Assembly (NCBI GenBank): GCA_018333955.1
Contig: JAGXSD010000033.1
Location: 1 to 41,860, forward strand
Origin: Erysipelotrichia bacterium
GTDB lineage: Bacteria; Bacillota_I; Bacilli_A; Erysipelotrichales; Erysipelotrichaceae
Length of the DNA: 41,860 bases
Direction: 5' to 3'
Part shown: positions 8,448-16,035 of the stretch, piece by piece
Position numbering within the stretch: the first letter of the stretch is position 1
Layout: each line of letters opens with the position of its first letter
The notes under the pieces: generated by a model
What the model saw: the letters and a program-made list of their open reading frames with translations, nothing else
Database searches by the model: none
What the model was told of the DNA's origin: nothing
Position numbers and translations under genes: made by a program

Positions 8448-9421
8448 GAAAACTTAATACCAAGTTAACTCTAGCAATCCTATTTAGTTTTTTTGTGGCG
8501 ACATTAATTCCGCGATTAATCATTCGAGCATTGAATGTCAAAGTACCTACTGAATTTGTGGATAATCCTATGGTTTTAGTGGGTGGACTCATTAGTGCTT
8601 TTCTTGCCTTAAGTTTATTTGCTTTGATTTCTAATGTTATCTTTATGAAGAGAATTAAAACACTTCAAGAAGCAACACTACGGGTCCAACAAGGACAGTA
8701 TAATCAACTCATTGAAGAGCATGGTAATGATGAGATATCATCATTAATTCAAACATTTAATGATATGCAACAAGCGCTGTCTTCGAATCAATATCTTAAT
8801 CAAGAGTTTGTCAGAAATATGTCTCATCAATTTAAAACTCCATTAACCGTGATGTCGAGTTTAATTCAAAGTATGGAAACAGAAGAAAAGATTAAAGATC
8901 GCTTACTCGAAGAGATTGATCAATTAGCAAGTTTAACGTCAACGCTTTTAACCTTATCGAAAGTCGATTCACTTGAGCATTTGGTCATTAAACCTTTTGA
9001 TGTGAATGAACTTATACGTAGACTTGTTATTTCAAAACAACCACTTTGGGAAAAGAAAGATCTTGAATGGGATGTCAGTGAGGATTCCGTATGGTTATCT
9101 TCCTATGCCCCTTATGTGTATGAAATGTTTTCTAATCTTATTGATAACATGATTCAATATGCCTATTCAAATACATTATTATCTATTGAAGTAGTAAAAC
9201 ATAATAATATAGTTTCAATAACTTTCTCAAATCATGGTCCTTCATTAACTCAAGATGAAATGGATCATATGTTTGAGTTGTTCTACAAAGGAAGTCAATC
9301 ATCAGGAAGTGGAGTAGGGCTTAATCTAGTTAAAAGCATTCTTAATCGATTAAAAGGAGAGATGAGTATTACTTCCAATGAAGAACGCACAACATTTAAG
9401 ATTACACTGCCACAACTTTAA
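8444..9421 (+). CDS. Small membrane histidine kinase with unusual H-box
   Basis: 325 residues. Two transmembrane helices (about 8-28 and 44-67) are separated by only some 15-20 residues, so there is almost no external sensor domain, as in kinases that sense through a partner transporter. A HAMP-like linker is followed by the H-box NMSHQFKTPLTV, where Gln-Phe-Lys replaces the usual Glu-Leu-Arg after the phospho-His. The ATPase has an N-box (NLIDNMIQYA) and GSGVGLNLVKSIL. It ends the operon that starts with the ABC transporter, and its last 20 bases overlap a candidate small gene on the other strand. Sensing via the transporter is inference. Confidence 0.9.
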   Translation: MRKLNTKLTLAILFSFFVATLIPRLIIRALNVKVPTEFVDNPMVLVGGLISAFLALSLFALISNVIFMKRIKTLQEATLRVQQGQYNQLIEEHGNDEISSLIQTFNDMQQALSSNQYLNQEFVRNMSHQFKTPLTVMSSLIQSMETEEKIKDRLLEEIDQLASLTSTLLTLSKVDSLEHLVIKPFDVNELIRRLVISKQPLWEKKDLEWDVSEDSVWLSSYAPYVYEMFSNLIDNMIQYAYSNTLLSIEVVKHNNIVSITFSNHGPSLTQDEMDHMFELFYKGSQSSGSGVGLNLVKSILNRLKGEMSITSNEERTTFKITLPQL

Positions 9422-9506
9422 GCTTGCGTGAGTTTTGACTCACTTTTGCATGGGTTTGTGGTAAGAAAAAGGCAATAATAAAAGATATAATAAAGATGCA
9501 AGACAT
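9402..9506 (-). CDS. Candidate 34-residue hydrophobic peptide, type I toxin-like
   Basis: Reverse strand ATG at 9506 has AAGGAG 8 bases upstream. The frame encodes MSCIFIISFIIAFFLPQTHA, then KVSQNSRKLKVVAV and TAA at 9402: one membrane helix followed by a basic tail, the general form of small membrane toxins of type I toxin-antitoxin systems. It overlaps the 3' end of the kinase by 20 bases. A TATAAT on the forward strand (9486-9491) would drive an RNA antisense to its start and ribosome site, ending at the hairpin at 9564. No homolog is recalled and no clear promoter for the peptide is visible, so it could be a chance frame. Confidence 0.35.
   Translation of the reverse strand: MSCIFIISFIIAFFLPQTHAKVSQNSRKLKVVAV
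9428..9447 (+). terminator. Terminator of the ABC/two-component operon
   Basis: GTGAGT (9428-9433), loop TTTG, ACTCAC (9438-9443), then TTTT, starting 7 bases after the kinase stop. The T-tract is short, so termination may be partial. Confidence 0.65.
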
Positions 9507-9588
9507 GGTCTTGTCTCCTTAATTAAATAAAGACGATCTACATTGTCCTTCTTGAACATGATGAAAACAGCCGTGAGGCTGTTTTTGT
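9498..9588 (+). ncRNA. Candidate small antisense RNA of about 90 nt
   Basis: TATAAT at 9486-9491 predicts a start near 9498, and a strong GC-rich terminator ends at 9586. The upstream operon already has its own terminator at 9428, so the second one suggests a separate forward transcript. The RNA would be complementary to the ribosome binding site and first codons of the 34-residue peptide. A -35 box is not obvious and there is no expression evidence. Confidence 0.28.
9564..9586. terminator. Bidirectional terminator between the HNH gene and the candidate small RNA
   Basis: AAAACAGCC, loop GTGA, GGCTGTTTTT (9564-9586). On the reverse strand it lies 4 bases after the HNH gene stop. On the forward strand the T-run is stronger, so it can end transcripts from both sides. 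Confidence 0.8.
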
Positions 9589-9590
9589 GT

Positions 9591-10685
9591 TTATTCGTTT
9601 TTCCAAACATCAAATCCTTGATTGTATGCGATTGAGTACAGTGATTGAAGTTGCTCCAGAAGAATGAACTCAAATTTGCTTTTATCAAGTTTTGGGTTTA
9701 AATAGTTCAATTCCGAATTCAATTGTTCATATTCAAGAAGATATTTCTTTTCCTTATTAGTGAGATCTGTAATTTTCCTTGCGGTATCAAAAAACTTGTA
9801 CTGCAAATCAACTGCTTTTCGAATGTAGTCTTTACTAGGTAAATCAGTACCTTTCTTACTATTGATGTTTTTATGTGCAGGAATCAGATTCCACATCTGA
9901 TCGTGCGAAACAAACTCATATGGAAGAACATGATCAAGACTAAGTATGCCGTGTTCCTCAGTACTACGGTTAGAAATAGGTTTTCCTAAGTATATGTCAT
10001 ATAATAATTCAGCATTCTCATTCGCAACTCGTAACCAGAATTTTCGCTGTTTATTAATATCTTTGCGATCGGAATCAATCTTTGCAGGGATGTTTGGAGT
10101 TGAGGGATTTCGACTTTGCAAAAATTTAATCAAATGATATTTATACCATCCCAATATCAAATTTTGATTTTTTATTATATATTGCCTCCATGCTGGAGAA
10201 ACGAGTACTTTTCTATTTACTTTATCATATTGATAAAAAGCATTATCATCTTTACTCATGAAGTAGGAGATAGTGGAATTCTTGATGTTGTCTTTTTTAG
10301 ATTTTGTATCTTCATAAAATGTGGATAGTAAGCGATATGGGACATAATTTTGAATCTCTTTTCTGAATTTTAATAGATACTTTGGATCGATCACTTTACT
10401 TAATGATTTATAGTCATTATTCCCACGGTAGTCCGGTGGGATTGATCTTATTGAAGCTTCAAGTTGATCAATTACACTAAACCCAAGTTTATACTTGTGT
10501 ATGAATTCAAAAGCATCTTCTATCATCGAATCAACAATATCAGAAACAAGAATTTCAGAATTGCCTGCAATTACCTCATCAAATACAGCTTTAAACCAAA
10601 ACAACTTATATGATGTTGTTAATGATTTAAACATCTTTGAAAATGCAGTTGTATTTAATCCATCATATTTAGGTAATTCAATCAT
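9591..10685 (-). CDS. HNH endonuclease-domain protein
   Basis: 364 residues from ATG at 10685, chosen because GTGGGGGTAT lies just upstream; the frame extends further but without a ribosome site. The nuclease signature is in the C-terminal half (about residues 235-275): LSLDHVLPYEFV, DQMWNLIPAHKNIN and SKKGTDLP, giving the D-H, N and N-K residues of the HNH fold. The roughly 230-residue N-terminal part is not recognised; it may bind DNA or a partner. This motif style is common in lone HNH proteins near restriction or phage-defence genes. Codon use is rich in ATA, AGA and AAA compared with the operons around it, suggesting horizontal acquisition. No methylase partner is adjacent apart from a small unrelated-looking methyltransferase at 10856. 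Confidence 0.8.
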   Translation of the reverse strand: MIELPKYDGLNTTAFSKMFKSLTTSYKLFWFKAVFDEVIAGNSEILVSDIVDSMIEDAFEFIHKYKLGFSVIDQLEASIRSIPPDYRGNNDYKSLSKVIDPKYLLKFRKEIQNYVPYRLLSTFYEDTKSKKDNIKNSTISYFMSKDDNAFYQYDKVNRKVLVSPAWRQYIIKNQNLILGWYKYHLIKFLQSRNPSTPNIPAKIDSDRKDINKQRKFWLRVANENAELLYDIYLGKPISNRSTEEHGILSLDHVLPYEFVSHDQMWNLIPAHKNINSKKGTDLPSKDYIRKAVDLQYKFFDTARKITDLTNKEKKYLLEYEQLNSELNYLNPKLDKSKFEFILLEQLQSLYSIAYNQGFDVWKNE

Positions 10686-10840
10686 GGATACCCCCACTAG
10701 TAGTACTTTATTCATTAATCTTACCATAAACTCAAATCTTACAATAAATTATAAATAACTTGATTATCTAAATTAAAACAAATTAAGAACAATATAATTA
10801 AGATGCTTCATCCCCCACATTAGTCACCATCATCATTCCA

Positions 10841-10849
10841 TGTTAAAAT
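10841..10849 (+). promoter_or_regulatory. Extended -10 promoter for a leaderless methyltransferase mRNA
   Basis: TGTTAAAAT (TG, one base, TAAAAT at 10844-10849) is an extended -10 element. The predicted +1 is 10856, exactly the A of the ATG, and no Shine-Dalgarno sequence precedes the start. Confidence 0.5.
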
Positions 10850-10855
10850 AAGAAT

Positions 10856-11428
10856 ATGGATGAACATCATGAGAAATTCGAACAATTACTTCAAGAAAGC
10901 ATTCATAACGATGACTTACCTTTAGTCTATGCAAAATTTGAACAATCATTACCTTCGCAATCTATCATCATCGACGTCGGTTCTGGCACTGGTCGTGATA
11001 GTCTTTACTTCACAAGAAAAGGCTACAAAGTCATCTCCTTTGATGCCAGTGAATCCTTAGTAGAATTCTCTAAACTATTCCTTGAAGATGTAAGACTTGA
11101 AACCTTTGAATCATTTAACATAGATACTTTAGTCGATGGCATTTGGGCTTGCGCATCACTCCTTCATGTAGAAAGAAATGATATCCTACGTCTCATGCAA
11201 AAATATGTTAATTTCTTAAAACCGCATGGAGTCTTCTATATGTCATTTAAAGCATGTGATTATGATTATATTAAAGATGGCCGACAGTTCACATGTTTCA
11301 CCTTAAACTCAATGAACGAAATGATTAATCACTTACATGATGTTAAAGTGGTGGAAATCTTTGAAACACAAGATGCACGACAAGATCGAAGTGAATCATG
11401 GATTAATGTCATACTTCAAAGAATATAA
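10856..11428 (+). CDS. Class I SAM-dependent methyltransferase
   Basis: 190 residues. The SAM-binding motif I is clear (IIDVGSGTGRDSLYF, about residues 39-53), followed by the acidic residue of motif II (VISFDAS) and a motif IV-like segment (DGIWACASLLHV). The layout matches small Tehb/UbiE-like methyltransferases acting on small molecules; there is no target-recognition domain or NPPY/FGG catalytic motif, so a DNA methylase role for the HNH neighbour is unlikely. The ATG has no ribosome site and coincides with the predicted transcription start. It converges on the NERD helicase gene and shares a terminator with it. Substrate unknown. Confidence 0.85.
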   Translation: MDEHHEKFEQLLQESIHNDDLPLVYAKFEQSLPSQSIIIDVGSGTGRDSLYFTRKGYKVISFDASESLVEFSKLFLEDVRLETFESFNIDTLVDGIWACASLLHVERNDILRLMQKYVNFLKPHGVFYMSFKACDYDYIKDGRQFTCFTLNSMNEMINHLHDVKVVEIFETQDARQDRSESWINVILQRI

Positions 11429-11452
11429 AAATCCAAGGCAACTTGGATTTTC
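11427..11452. terminator. Bidirectional terminator between convergent genes
   Basis: AAAATCCAAG (11428-11437), loop GCAA, CTTGGATTTT (11442-11451). It separates the methyltransferase (+) from the helicase (-) and has A/T runs on both sides. Confidence 0.85.
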
Positions 11453-13105
11453 TTATACCTTAATTTTAATCCCTTCCACTGGAATCACAATACAATGATG
11501 TATGGCTCGTGAGAAGGCTACATAACATAAATCATTAAAATGCTTCTGATCACTCATAGCTTTCTCATCATCAAGCTCTACGATAATCACCACATTGGCT
11601 TCTAAACCCTTAAAACGACGAACGGTATCAACTTTAATCGCATCTTGACTCGTTTTATCTTCAAATAAGATTAAAGGAACATTCGATTTAAGTTGATGTA
11701 GACTTGATTTTTGTTTTCCTTTAAAACTCAATATCGCTATATCTTTAGCTTCCAATCCTTCATGATGAATTAGTTGTTTTACTTTCTCTTCGACTAGGCT
11801 TAACATCATTTCATCATTGCCTTTTGGATAAGATGATAACACCTCAATCTCACGCCCTAGTGGCCCATCACTATGAAGTTCAATGTTTTTCTCCACATGC
11901 TTACGAATTGATTTAAAGATCTTTTGAGTATTCCTAAAATTTCGTGTCAACATCAGCTGAGTCTCACAAGGAGGAATCGCAGTTTGATTAAGATTAATAT
12001 TCTGATGATCATCCCAGAAATAGAATTTAAAGGCATGTTCCTTTAATAAGGTATGAACCATCAACATTCTTTCTTCACTAAAATCCTGTGCTTCATCCAT
12101 AATGAGTCCATCATACAACCCTAACGGTTCATTGATCACTCTTTCCATCAGTAGTTCATCATTGAATAATATCTCTTCATCACTTATATGATAATGCTTA
12201 GAGATAATGGTATGAAAACAATGGGCATCCACATGTTCATCATTTTTAAATACAGATTCTAGTTGTTGACCAAGAAGGGTATTAAAGCATACAAAGAGAA
12301 CCTTCTTACCCTTTAAACTTTCAAGCTTAGCTTTCTCAATGGCTAGTAAGGTTTTACCACTCCCAGCACAGCCGTAAATGGAAGCCTTAGAGATCATCTG
12401 AATGACATTAAGAAGTTGAAATTGTTGTTGGGTGAGAGTTAGAATGGATTCACCTTCATCCACAATCCAATTCTTCAAAGAGCGTTTAATCTCACATACA
12501 GGCGCAAGTTTCTCATGAAGAATTGAAACAGCCATTGCATTAAGATCACACACATTTTCGGTATTGAAGTTTTTCATGAGTTTGATTAAATGTTTCTCAC
12601 AATCCTCATGAAGATGATGCGTAAAACAGATCAGATCTTTCCTAGCTTCGATGGGGAGTTGCCCATTAATCATGGAGGTGTCAGGAAAGACAACCCCATA
12701 GGCAATTCTTAATCGATCATTAAGTTCATGGTCACTGAAGGATTTTAGTTTTGAGTTTTTTAATACATTAAGTAAGGCATAACGATTCTTACGAGCTTGT
12801 TCAAAAGGATTCTTGATGATATACGTTTCCATATCAAGATTAGTACTATGCCAAGTCTGTGTCGTTGGTTCAAAACGAATATGAATCCCACCTTTGACTT
12901 CTAACACCACTATCCCAATCTTAGGATGAGCCACAATAAAATCAGTTTCAATATCAGCCAACCCATAAATTGATGATTGATGAAAACGAACATTCGCATA
13001 CACATGCCATTCATCACTTAAATGTTTTTTAAGCGCTTGAAACACCTTGGCTTCACCAAGATGTGAATTAATGATTGGGAACTGCTCAGGATATGTGATG
13101 GCCAT
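11453..13105 (-). CDS. NERD-domain protein with UvrD-like superfamily I helicase
   Basis: 550 residues. Residues about 10-130 form a NERD domain, a nuclease-related fold (GEAKVFQALKKHLSDEWHVY, then DFIVAHPKIGIVVLEVKGG with the D and E-x-K of this fold). The helicase part has Walker A GCAGSGKTLLAIEKA (about residue 245), Walker B LIMDEAQDFS, motif III-like FYFWDD, motif IV/V VDTVRRFKGLEANVVIIVEL and motif VI YVAFSRA. Such proteins are thought to process DNA in repair or conflict; no function is proven here. ATG 13105 is preferred over 13132 because a promoter (13115-13143) lies between them. The start has almost no leader and no ribosome site. Confidence 0.88.
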   Translation of the reverse strand: MAITYPEQFPIINSHLGEAKVFQALKKHLSDEWHVYANVRFHQSSIYGLADIETDFIVAHPKIGIVVLEVKGGIHIRFEPTTQTWHSTNLDMETYIIKNPFEQARKNRYALLNVLKNSKLKSFSDHELNDRLRIAYGVVFPDTSMINGQLPIEARKDLICFTHHLHEDCEKHLIKLMKNFNTENVCDLNAMAVSILHEKLAPVCEIKRSLKNWIVDEGESILTLTQQQFQLLNVIQMISKASIYGCAGSGKTLLAIEKAKLESLKGKKVLFVCFNTLLGQQLESVFKNDEHVDAHCFHTIISKHYHISDEEILFNDELLMERVINEPLGLYDGLIMDEAQDFSEERMLMVHTLLKEHAFKFYFWDDHQNINLNQTAIPPCETQLMLTRNFRNTQKIFKSIRKHVEKNIELHSDGPLGREIEVLSSYPKGNDEMMLSLVEEKVKQLIHHEGLEAKDIAILSFKGKQKSSLHQLKSNVPLILFEDKTSQDAIKVDTVRRFKGLEANVVIIVELDDEKAMSDQKHFNDLCYVAFSRAIHHCIVIPVEGIKIKV

Positions 13106-13114
13106 GATAGATAC

Positions 13115-13143
13115 ATCATAACGAAACACCATTCAAACTACAA
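13115..13143 (-). promoter_or_regulatory. Promoter of the NERD-helicase gene, near-leaderless
   Basis: Reverse strand: -35 TTGTAG (13138-13143), 17-base spacer, -10 TATGAT (13115-13120). Predicted +1 at 13108 leaves only 3 bases before the ATG at 13105. Confidence 0.5.
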
Positions 13144-13153
13144 TCCATCCATG

Positions 13154-13179
13154 AAAAAAAACGCTTAAATAGGGCGTTT
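13154..13179 (-). terminator. Orphan terminator upstream of the NERD-helicase promoter
   Basis: Reverse strand AAACGC stem with GCGTTT (13059-offset arms at 13159-13164 and 13174-13179), followed by seven T. No reverse-strand gene lies just upstream, so it either ends an unseen transcript or shields the helicase promoter from antisense read-in. Confidence 0.6.
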
Positions 13180-13274
13180 CATGTCAGTTATCATAGTTTT
13201 TATGTATTTCATCACACTTTAAGAAAACCGTTAACTCATTCCCTTATAATGTATTCAAACAAGGAGGACAACCT

Positions 13275-13784
13275 ATGACTCATTCTATTCGCTTATCCAA
13301 TCCAGTAAAACATGTGAGAATGCTTTTACTGACGTTCATATTAAGTATCATGACACTTCTCGCATTCACTTCATCAGCCCACGCAGTACTCAAAGTTCCT
13401 GATGAATCAAGTCTTGCGAAAATTGAAGATGCACTTGTGGAACAAGTCCATCCAACCATCGTTATTAGCTCCGCATGGATTATTGATTTCCCATCAGTAG
13501 TGAAATTAAGCTTCTATCAAGTAGTAGCATTAGTGGGAGAAGATCAAGTTGAAAAAACATTCTTCTTAGATATGAATACTTATGAACTCGTGGATGAAGC
13601 ATTGATCGAATCATATCGCGAACAAGAAGCTGATGCCGAAGATCCTATACTCACCATCACCAATACTAAAGATTTAGAACTCAACGAAGATAATTCCATG
13701 CTTTGGATTCTATCTGGTGGAGCATTAGTCTTAGGTGCCGCAACCTACCTTATTTTCAAACAAAGAAAAGCAGCAAATCATTAA
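13275..13784 (+). CDS. Secreted/membrane-anchored protein of unknown function
   Basis: 169 residues, ATG preceded by AAGGAGG. A basic N-terminus and long hydrophobic stretch (MLLLTFILSIMTLLAF) end in SSAHAV, a plausible signal-peptidase site near residue 36. The middle (about 40-140) is soluble and acidic towards its end. A C-terminal helix (MLWILSGGALVLGAATYLIF) is followed by KQRKAANH. The layout resembles a wall-anchored protein, but there is no LPxTG-like motif before the helix, so a single-pass membrane protein is more likely. A TATAAT lies about 30 bases upstream. I do not recognise the family. Confidence 0.8.
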   Translation: MTHSIRLSNPVKHVRMLLLTFILSIMTLLAFTSSAHAVLKVPDESSLAKIEDALVEQVHPTIVISSAWIIDFPSVVKLSFYQVVALVGEDQVEKTFFLDMNTYELVDEALIESYREQEADAEDPILTITNTKDLELNEDNSMLWILSGGALVLGAATYLIFKQRKAANH

Positions 13785-13804
13785 ACAAGACATTAGTCAA
13801 AAAT

Positions 13805-13829
13805 AAAAGTGTACCTAGTACACTTTTTA
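13805..13829. terminator. Bidirectional terminator
   Basis: AAAAGTGTAC, loop CTA, GTACACTTTTT. It ends the gene at 13275 and lies 25 bases past the stop of the convergent membrane-protein gene. Confidence 0.85.
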
Positions 13830-13854
13830 AATATGAAAAAATCAATGAAATGCA

Positions 13855-14667
13855 TTATTTCTTATCTTTGACGAGTGGTTCAATCTTGTTCGCAATATAA
13901 AGTGCCCATAGAATCAATAAAATATGCAACACATCATTCGCATTAAACCAAATTCCTTGCTGCCATAAACGAGTGGATATTCCAGATAAATAGAAACCGA
14001 AATATGAAACTGTAATCAGTAACATCCCAACCCATGCTTTCATCAGTCTTAAATCAAGGGCTTGTTTTGTTCGAAGGAAGTTAACTAAATTAAGCCCAAA
14101 CATCATGAAGTAAGACGGCACTAAAAACAACACCATGTTTTCAAAAGAGATGAGGAACTGATCAGGTACAATGACCCCGACTGTGATGATGATGAAGTAT
14201 AATAGTGCAGCGATGATTGCATATCGTTTTAAAATGCTTCTAAAGCGACCTTCCCCACAACAAACACTTACTCCAATCACTAGAAACTTCACACTCAATA
14301 CATAAAGTATTAAATACACAATCTCCCAAGGAGTTGTCCATAAACACTCAGTTTGTCCAGCACATTTAAGTTCATAACTCAAGATTTGATAACTCACTCC
14401 AGCACTGAAAGTGGATAAACTCCATGACAACATACTCAAACCAAACCAAAATCGTGATTTTTCTTGATGTGTATTGTTTAAGAACTTTAGTGAAACATAC
14501 AAAATAATGAATGCTAATGCAAATACAAAGAATGTGGAGGAAGGTTCCGCAAGAATCATGTCATTAAACCGTACATACCAATGACTCTCTAACCACTCTT
14601 GGGGAGTTATTCCCCACTTGATTTCATTAATTCTTCCTAATCCGATCCATAGTGGAAGTTGCTCCAT
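13855..14667 (-). CDS. Polytopic membrane protein of unknown function
   Basis: 270 residues with about seven hydrophobic segments (for example FFVFALAFIILYVSL, WEIVYLILYVLSVKFLVIGV, YAIIAALLYFIIITVGVIV, VLHILLILWALYIANKI). Four Cys occur in two clusters: CAGQTEC between helices and CC at the end of another (GVSVCCGEG). AAGGAAAA lies upstream of the ATG. The sequence resembles small seven-helix proteins found across bacteria without known role; I cannot assign a transport or enzyme family. It is followed by only 30 bases before the HD-hydrolase gene's 3' end, so the two genes may be co-transcribed, the HD gene first. Confidence 0.8.
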   Translation of the reverse strand: MEQLPLWIGLGRINEIKWGITPQEWLESHWYVRFNDMILAEPSSTFFVFALAFIILYVSLKFLNNTHQEKSRFWFGLSMLSWSLSTFSAGVSYQILSYELKCAGQTECLWTTPWEIVYLILYVLSVKFLVIGVSVCCGEGRFRSILKRYAIIAALLYFIIITVGVIVPDQFLISFENMVLFLVPSYFMMFGLNLVNFLRTKQALDLRLMKAWVGMLLITVSYFGFYLSGISTRLWQQGIWFNANDVLHILLILWALYIANKIEPLVKDKK

Positions 14668-14697
14668 AGATTTTTCCTTACTTTTTGGTGGGTATGA

Positions 14698-15366
14698 TTA
14701 AATCATTCGTGATTCATTCATGTATAAAATAAAGGTTGCTCCTAAATAACTCGCAGCTTTACGACACATCAACATACGCGATAAAAAGATTTCAAAATAA
14801 TCAATCTTAGCCGCAATATTAGTGTCGATATTAAGGGATAGTGTGACTGTCTTTTCATTCCCATCCACAAATAAACGAGCATGTTCGACCGCGTAATTCA
14901 CTCGATCATGAATATCAAAGGAAGCTTGGTCACTTGATCGAACTCGACTTCGTCGCACATCACTTTTATCCGCAATCATGAGTGCAGCTGATACTGGGCT
15001 TGTTGGAATACCCGTACTTTCATCATGATTTCCGATTGCTGCGATAATATTAGAAATATCAACAGGATCCATCTTTAGACGGGTTAAAATATCATACGCC
15101 ATTAAAGCTCCTGATTGGGCATGATTCACTCGATTGATAGCATTTCCAATATCATGAAGAAAACCCGCAATCTTTGCCAGTTCACATTCCTTTTCACTAT
15201 ATCCAAAAGCTTCAAGAATATCATTGGCCCAACCCGCCACTATCGTTGAATGAGTTAATCCATGTTCAGTATATCCCATCACTTCTAAAACATGATCTCC
15301 AGCACTCATATACGTCAGAACTTCATCATCACATCGAATAAACTCATAGGTGACGTTGTTATACAT
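14698..15366 (-). CDS. HD-domain phosphohydrolase
   Basis: 222 residues, ATG preceded by GGAGG. The HD-domain metal ligands appear in order: His in YTEHGLTHST, the HD pair in GFLHDIGNAINR, His in NHAQSG, and later Asp in MIADKSDVRRS. HD enzymes hydrolyse phosphate esters of nucleotides or cyclic dinucleotides; the C-terminal part (about 150-222, VTLSLNIDTNIAAKIDYFEIF) may bind a ligand. The GNxINRxxHAQSGA spacing is typical of uncharacterised Bacillota HD proteins. Substrate not known. A terminator separates it from the gene upstream, so it probably has its own promoter. Confidence 0.85.
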   Translation of the reverse strand: MYNNVTYEFIRCDDEVLTYMSAGDHVLEVMGYTEHGLTHSTIVAGWANDILEAFGYSEKECELAKIAGFLHDIGNAINRVNHAQSGALMAYDILTRLKMDPVDISNIIAAIGNHDESTGIPTSPVSAALMIADKSDVRRSRVRSSDQASFDIHDRVNYAVEHARLFVDGNEKTVTLSLNIDTNIAAKIDYFEIFLSRMLMCRKAASYLGATFILYMNESRMI

Positions 15367-15383
15367 TGAACCCTCCTTCCTAC

Positions 15384-15437
15384 CAAAAAAGAGGTAACTT
15401 TGACTTCAAGGGACAACCTTCAAGTCAAGATTACCTC
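15384..15437 (-). terminator. Long terminator hairpin after the LiaF-like gene
   Basis: Arms GAGGTAA-TTTGACTT-AAGG and CCTT-AAGTCAA-TTACCTC (15391-15437) form an interrupted stem of about 20 bp with a short loop. On the reverse strand it is followed by TTTTTT. The stem is longer than the others in this window and leads directly into the HD gene's ribosome site region. Confidence 0.75.
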
Positions 15438-15470
15438 TATCTTTGAATATTATTAATTTTTAATTTGTGA

Positions 15471-15926
15471 TTATAACCCAACAAGCTCTTCCACATTCGC
15501 AGGGGCACTACGTACACTTAAACCCGCAAAACGAAGATCATGTTCAATCACTAGGGTAGGAGCATCTCCTACGACCCCTTCACATAAATTCGACACTCCA
15601 GAGCGATTATTGAGCCCTTGAGTGATCACTCGCCAATGTGCTGGCACAATAATATCAACACCACTGTAATGGGCGAAAAGATGAAGCGTACCTTCATTGT
15701 TTGTTAAGGTTGCTTTGGTAAAATCAAGTTGCATTCCTGAGAATGAAATCGCAATTTCATCACTTTCAAACTCATCCTCATAAGCAATCAAATTTCCTTT
15801 AAACTGAATCTTCTTCTCATAAGATGACATCTTTCGATTGGTCTTGATGACCTCGATGGTTGCGGCAGCAGCAGCCCCTACAATCGCCAGTGCGGCTAAG
15901 CCACCAAATAGTGTACGTTTCTTCAT
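15471..15926 (-). CDS. Membrane-anchored LiaF-like (DUF2154-type) protein
   Basis: 151 residues, start preceded by AGGAGG. The N-terminal helix (LFGGLAALAIVGAAAAATIEVI) is followed by a short linker and a C-terminal beta-rich domain with the pattern seen in LiaF C-terminal domains: LDFTKATLTNNEGTLHLFAH, then VDIIVPAHWRV and a final LRFAGLSVR. LiaF proteins restrain the LiaRS envelope-stress system through this domain. No liaRS genes adjoin it here, and the polytopic membrane part of true LiaF is replaced by a single helix. The role is therefore only suggested by similarity. Confidence 0.6.
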   Translation of the reverse strand: MKKRTLFGGLAALAIVGAAAAATIEVIKTNRKMSSYEKKIQFKGNLIAYEDEFESDEIAISFSGMQLDFTKATLTNNEGTLHLFAHYSGVDIIVPAHWRVITQGLNNRSGVSNLCEGVVGDAPTLVIEHDLRFAGLSVRSAPANVEELVGL

Positions 15927-15975
15927 GACTTCTTCCTCCTAGATTAATTTCAGTATATCATAATCATAGGCGAGT

Positions 15976-16005
15976 TTGATAAACCATGGCATAATTAGTT
16001 ATAAT
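15976..16005 (+). promoter_or_regulatory. Promoter of the mevalonate operon
   Basis: -35 TTGATA (15976-15981), 18-base spacer, -10 TATAAT (16000-16005); +1 near 16012, giving a leader of about 24 bases before ATG 16036. Confidence 0.75.
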
Positions 16006-16035
16006 ACACATGCGAGAATAAGTAGGACAAACATT

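Noticed and set aside
9440-9688. 82-residue reverse frame across the HNH terminator
   Set aside because: It crosses a strong bidirectional terminator, overlaps the HNH gene's end and has no ribosome site. A different, shorter frame (9402-9506) with AAGGAG is the better candidate.
10856-11428. DNA methyltransferase partner of the HNH nuclease
   Set aside because: It lacks DNA-methylase catalytic motifs and a target-recognition domain; it looks like a small-molecule methyltransferase and is divergent from the HNH gene.
15976-16035. N-terminal extension of mevalonate kinase from 15976
   Set aside because: The region contains the operon promoter (TTGATA-18-TATAAT), and family members start near the MKQGYG position.
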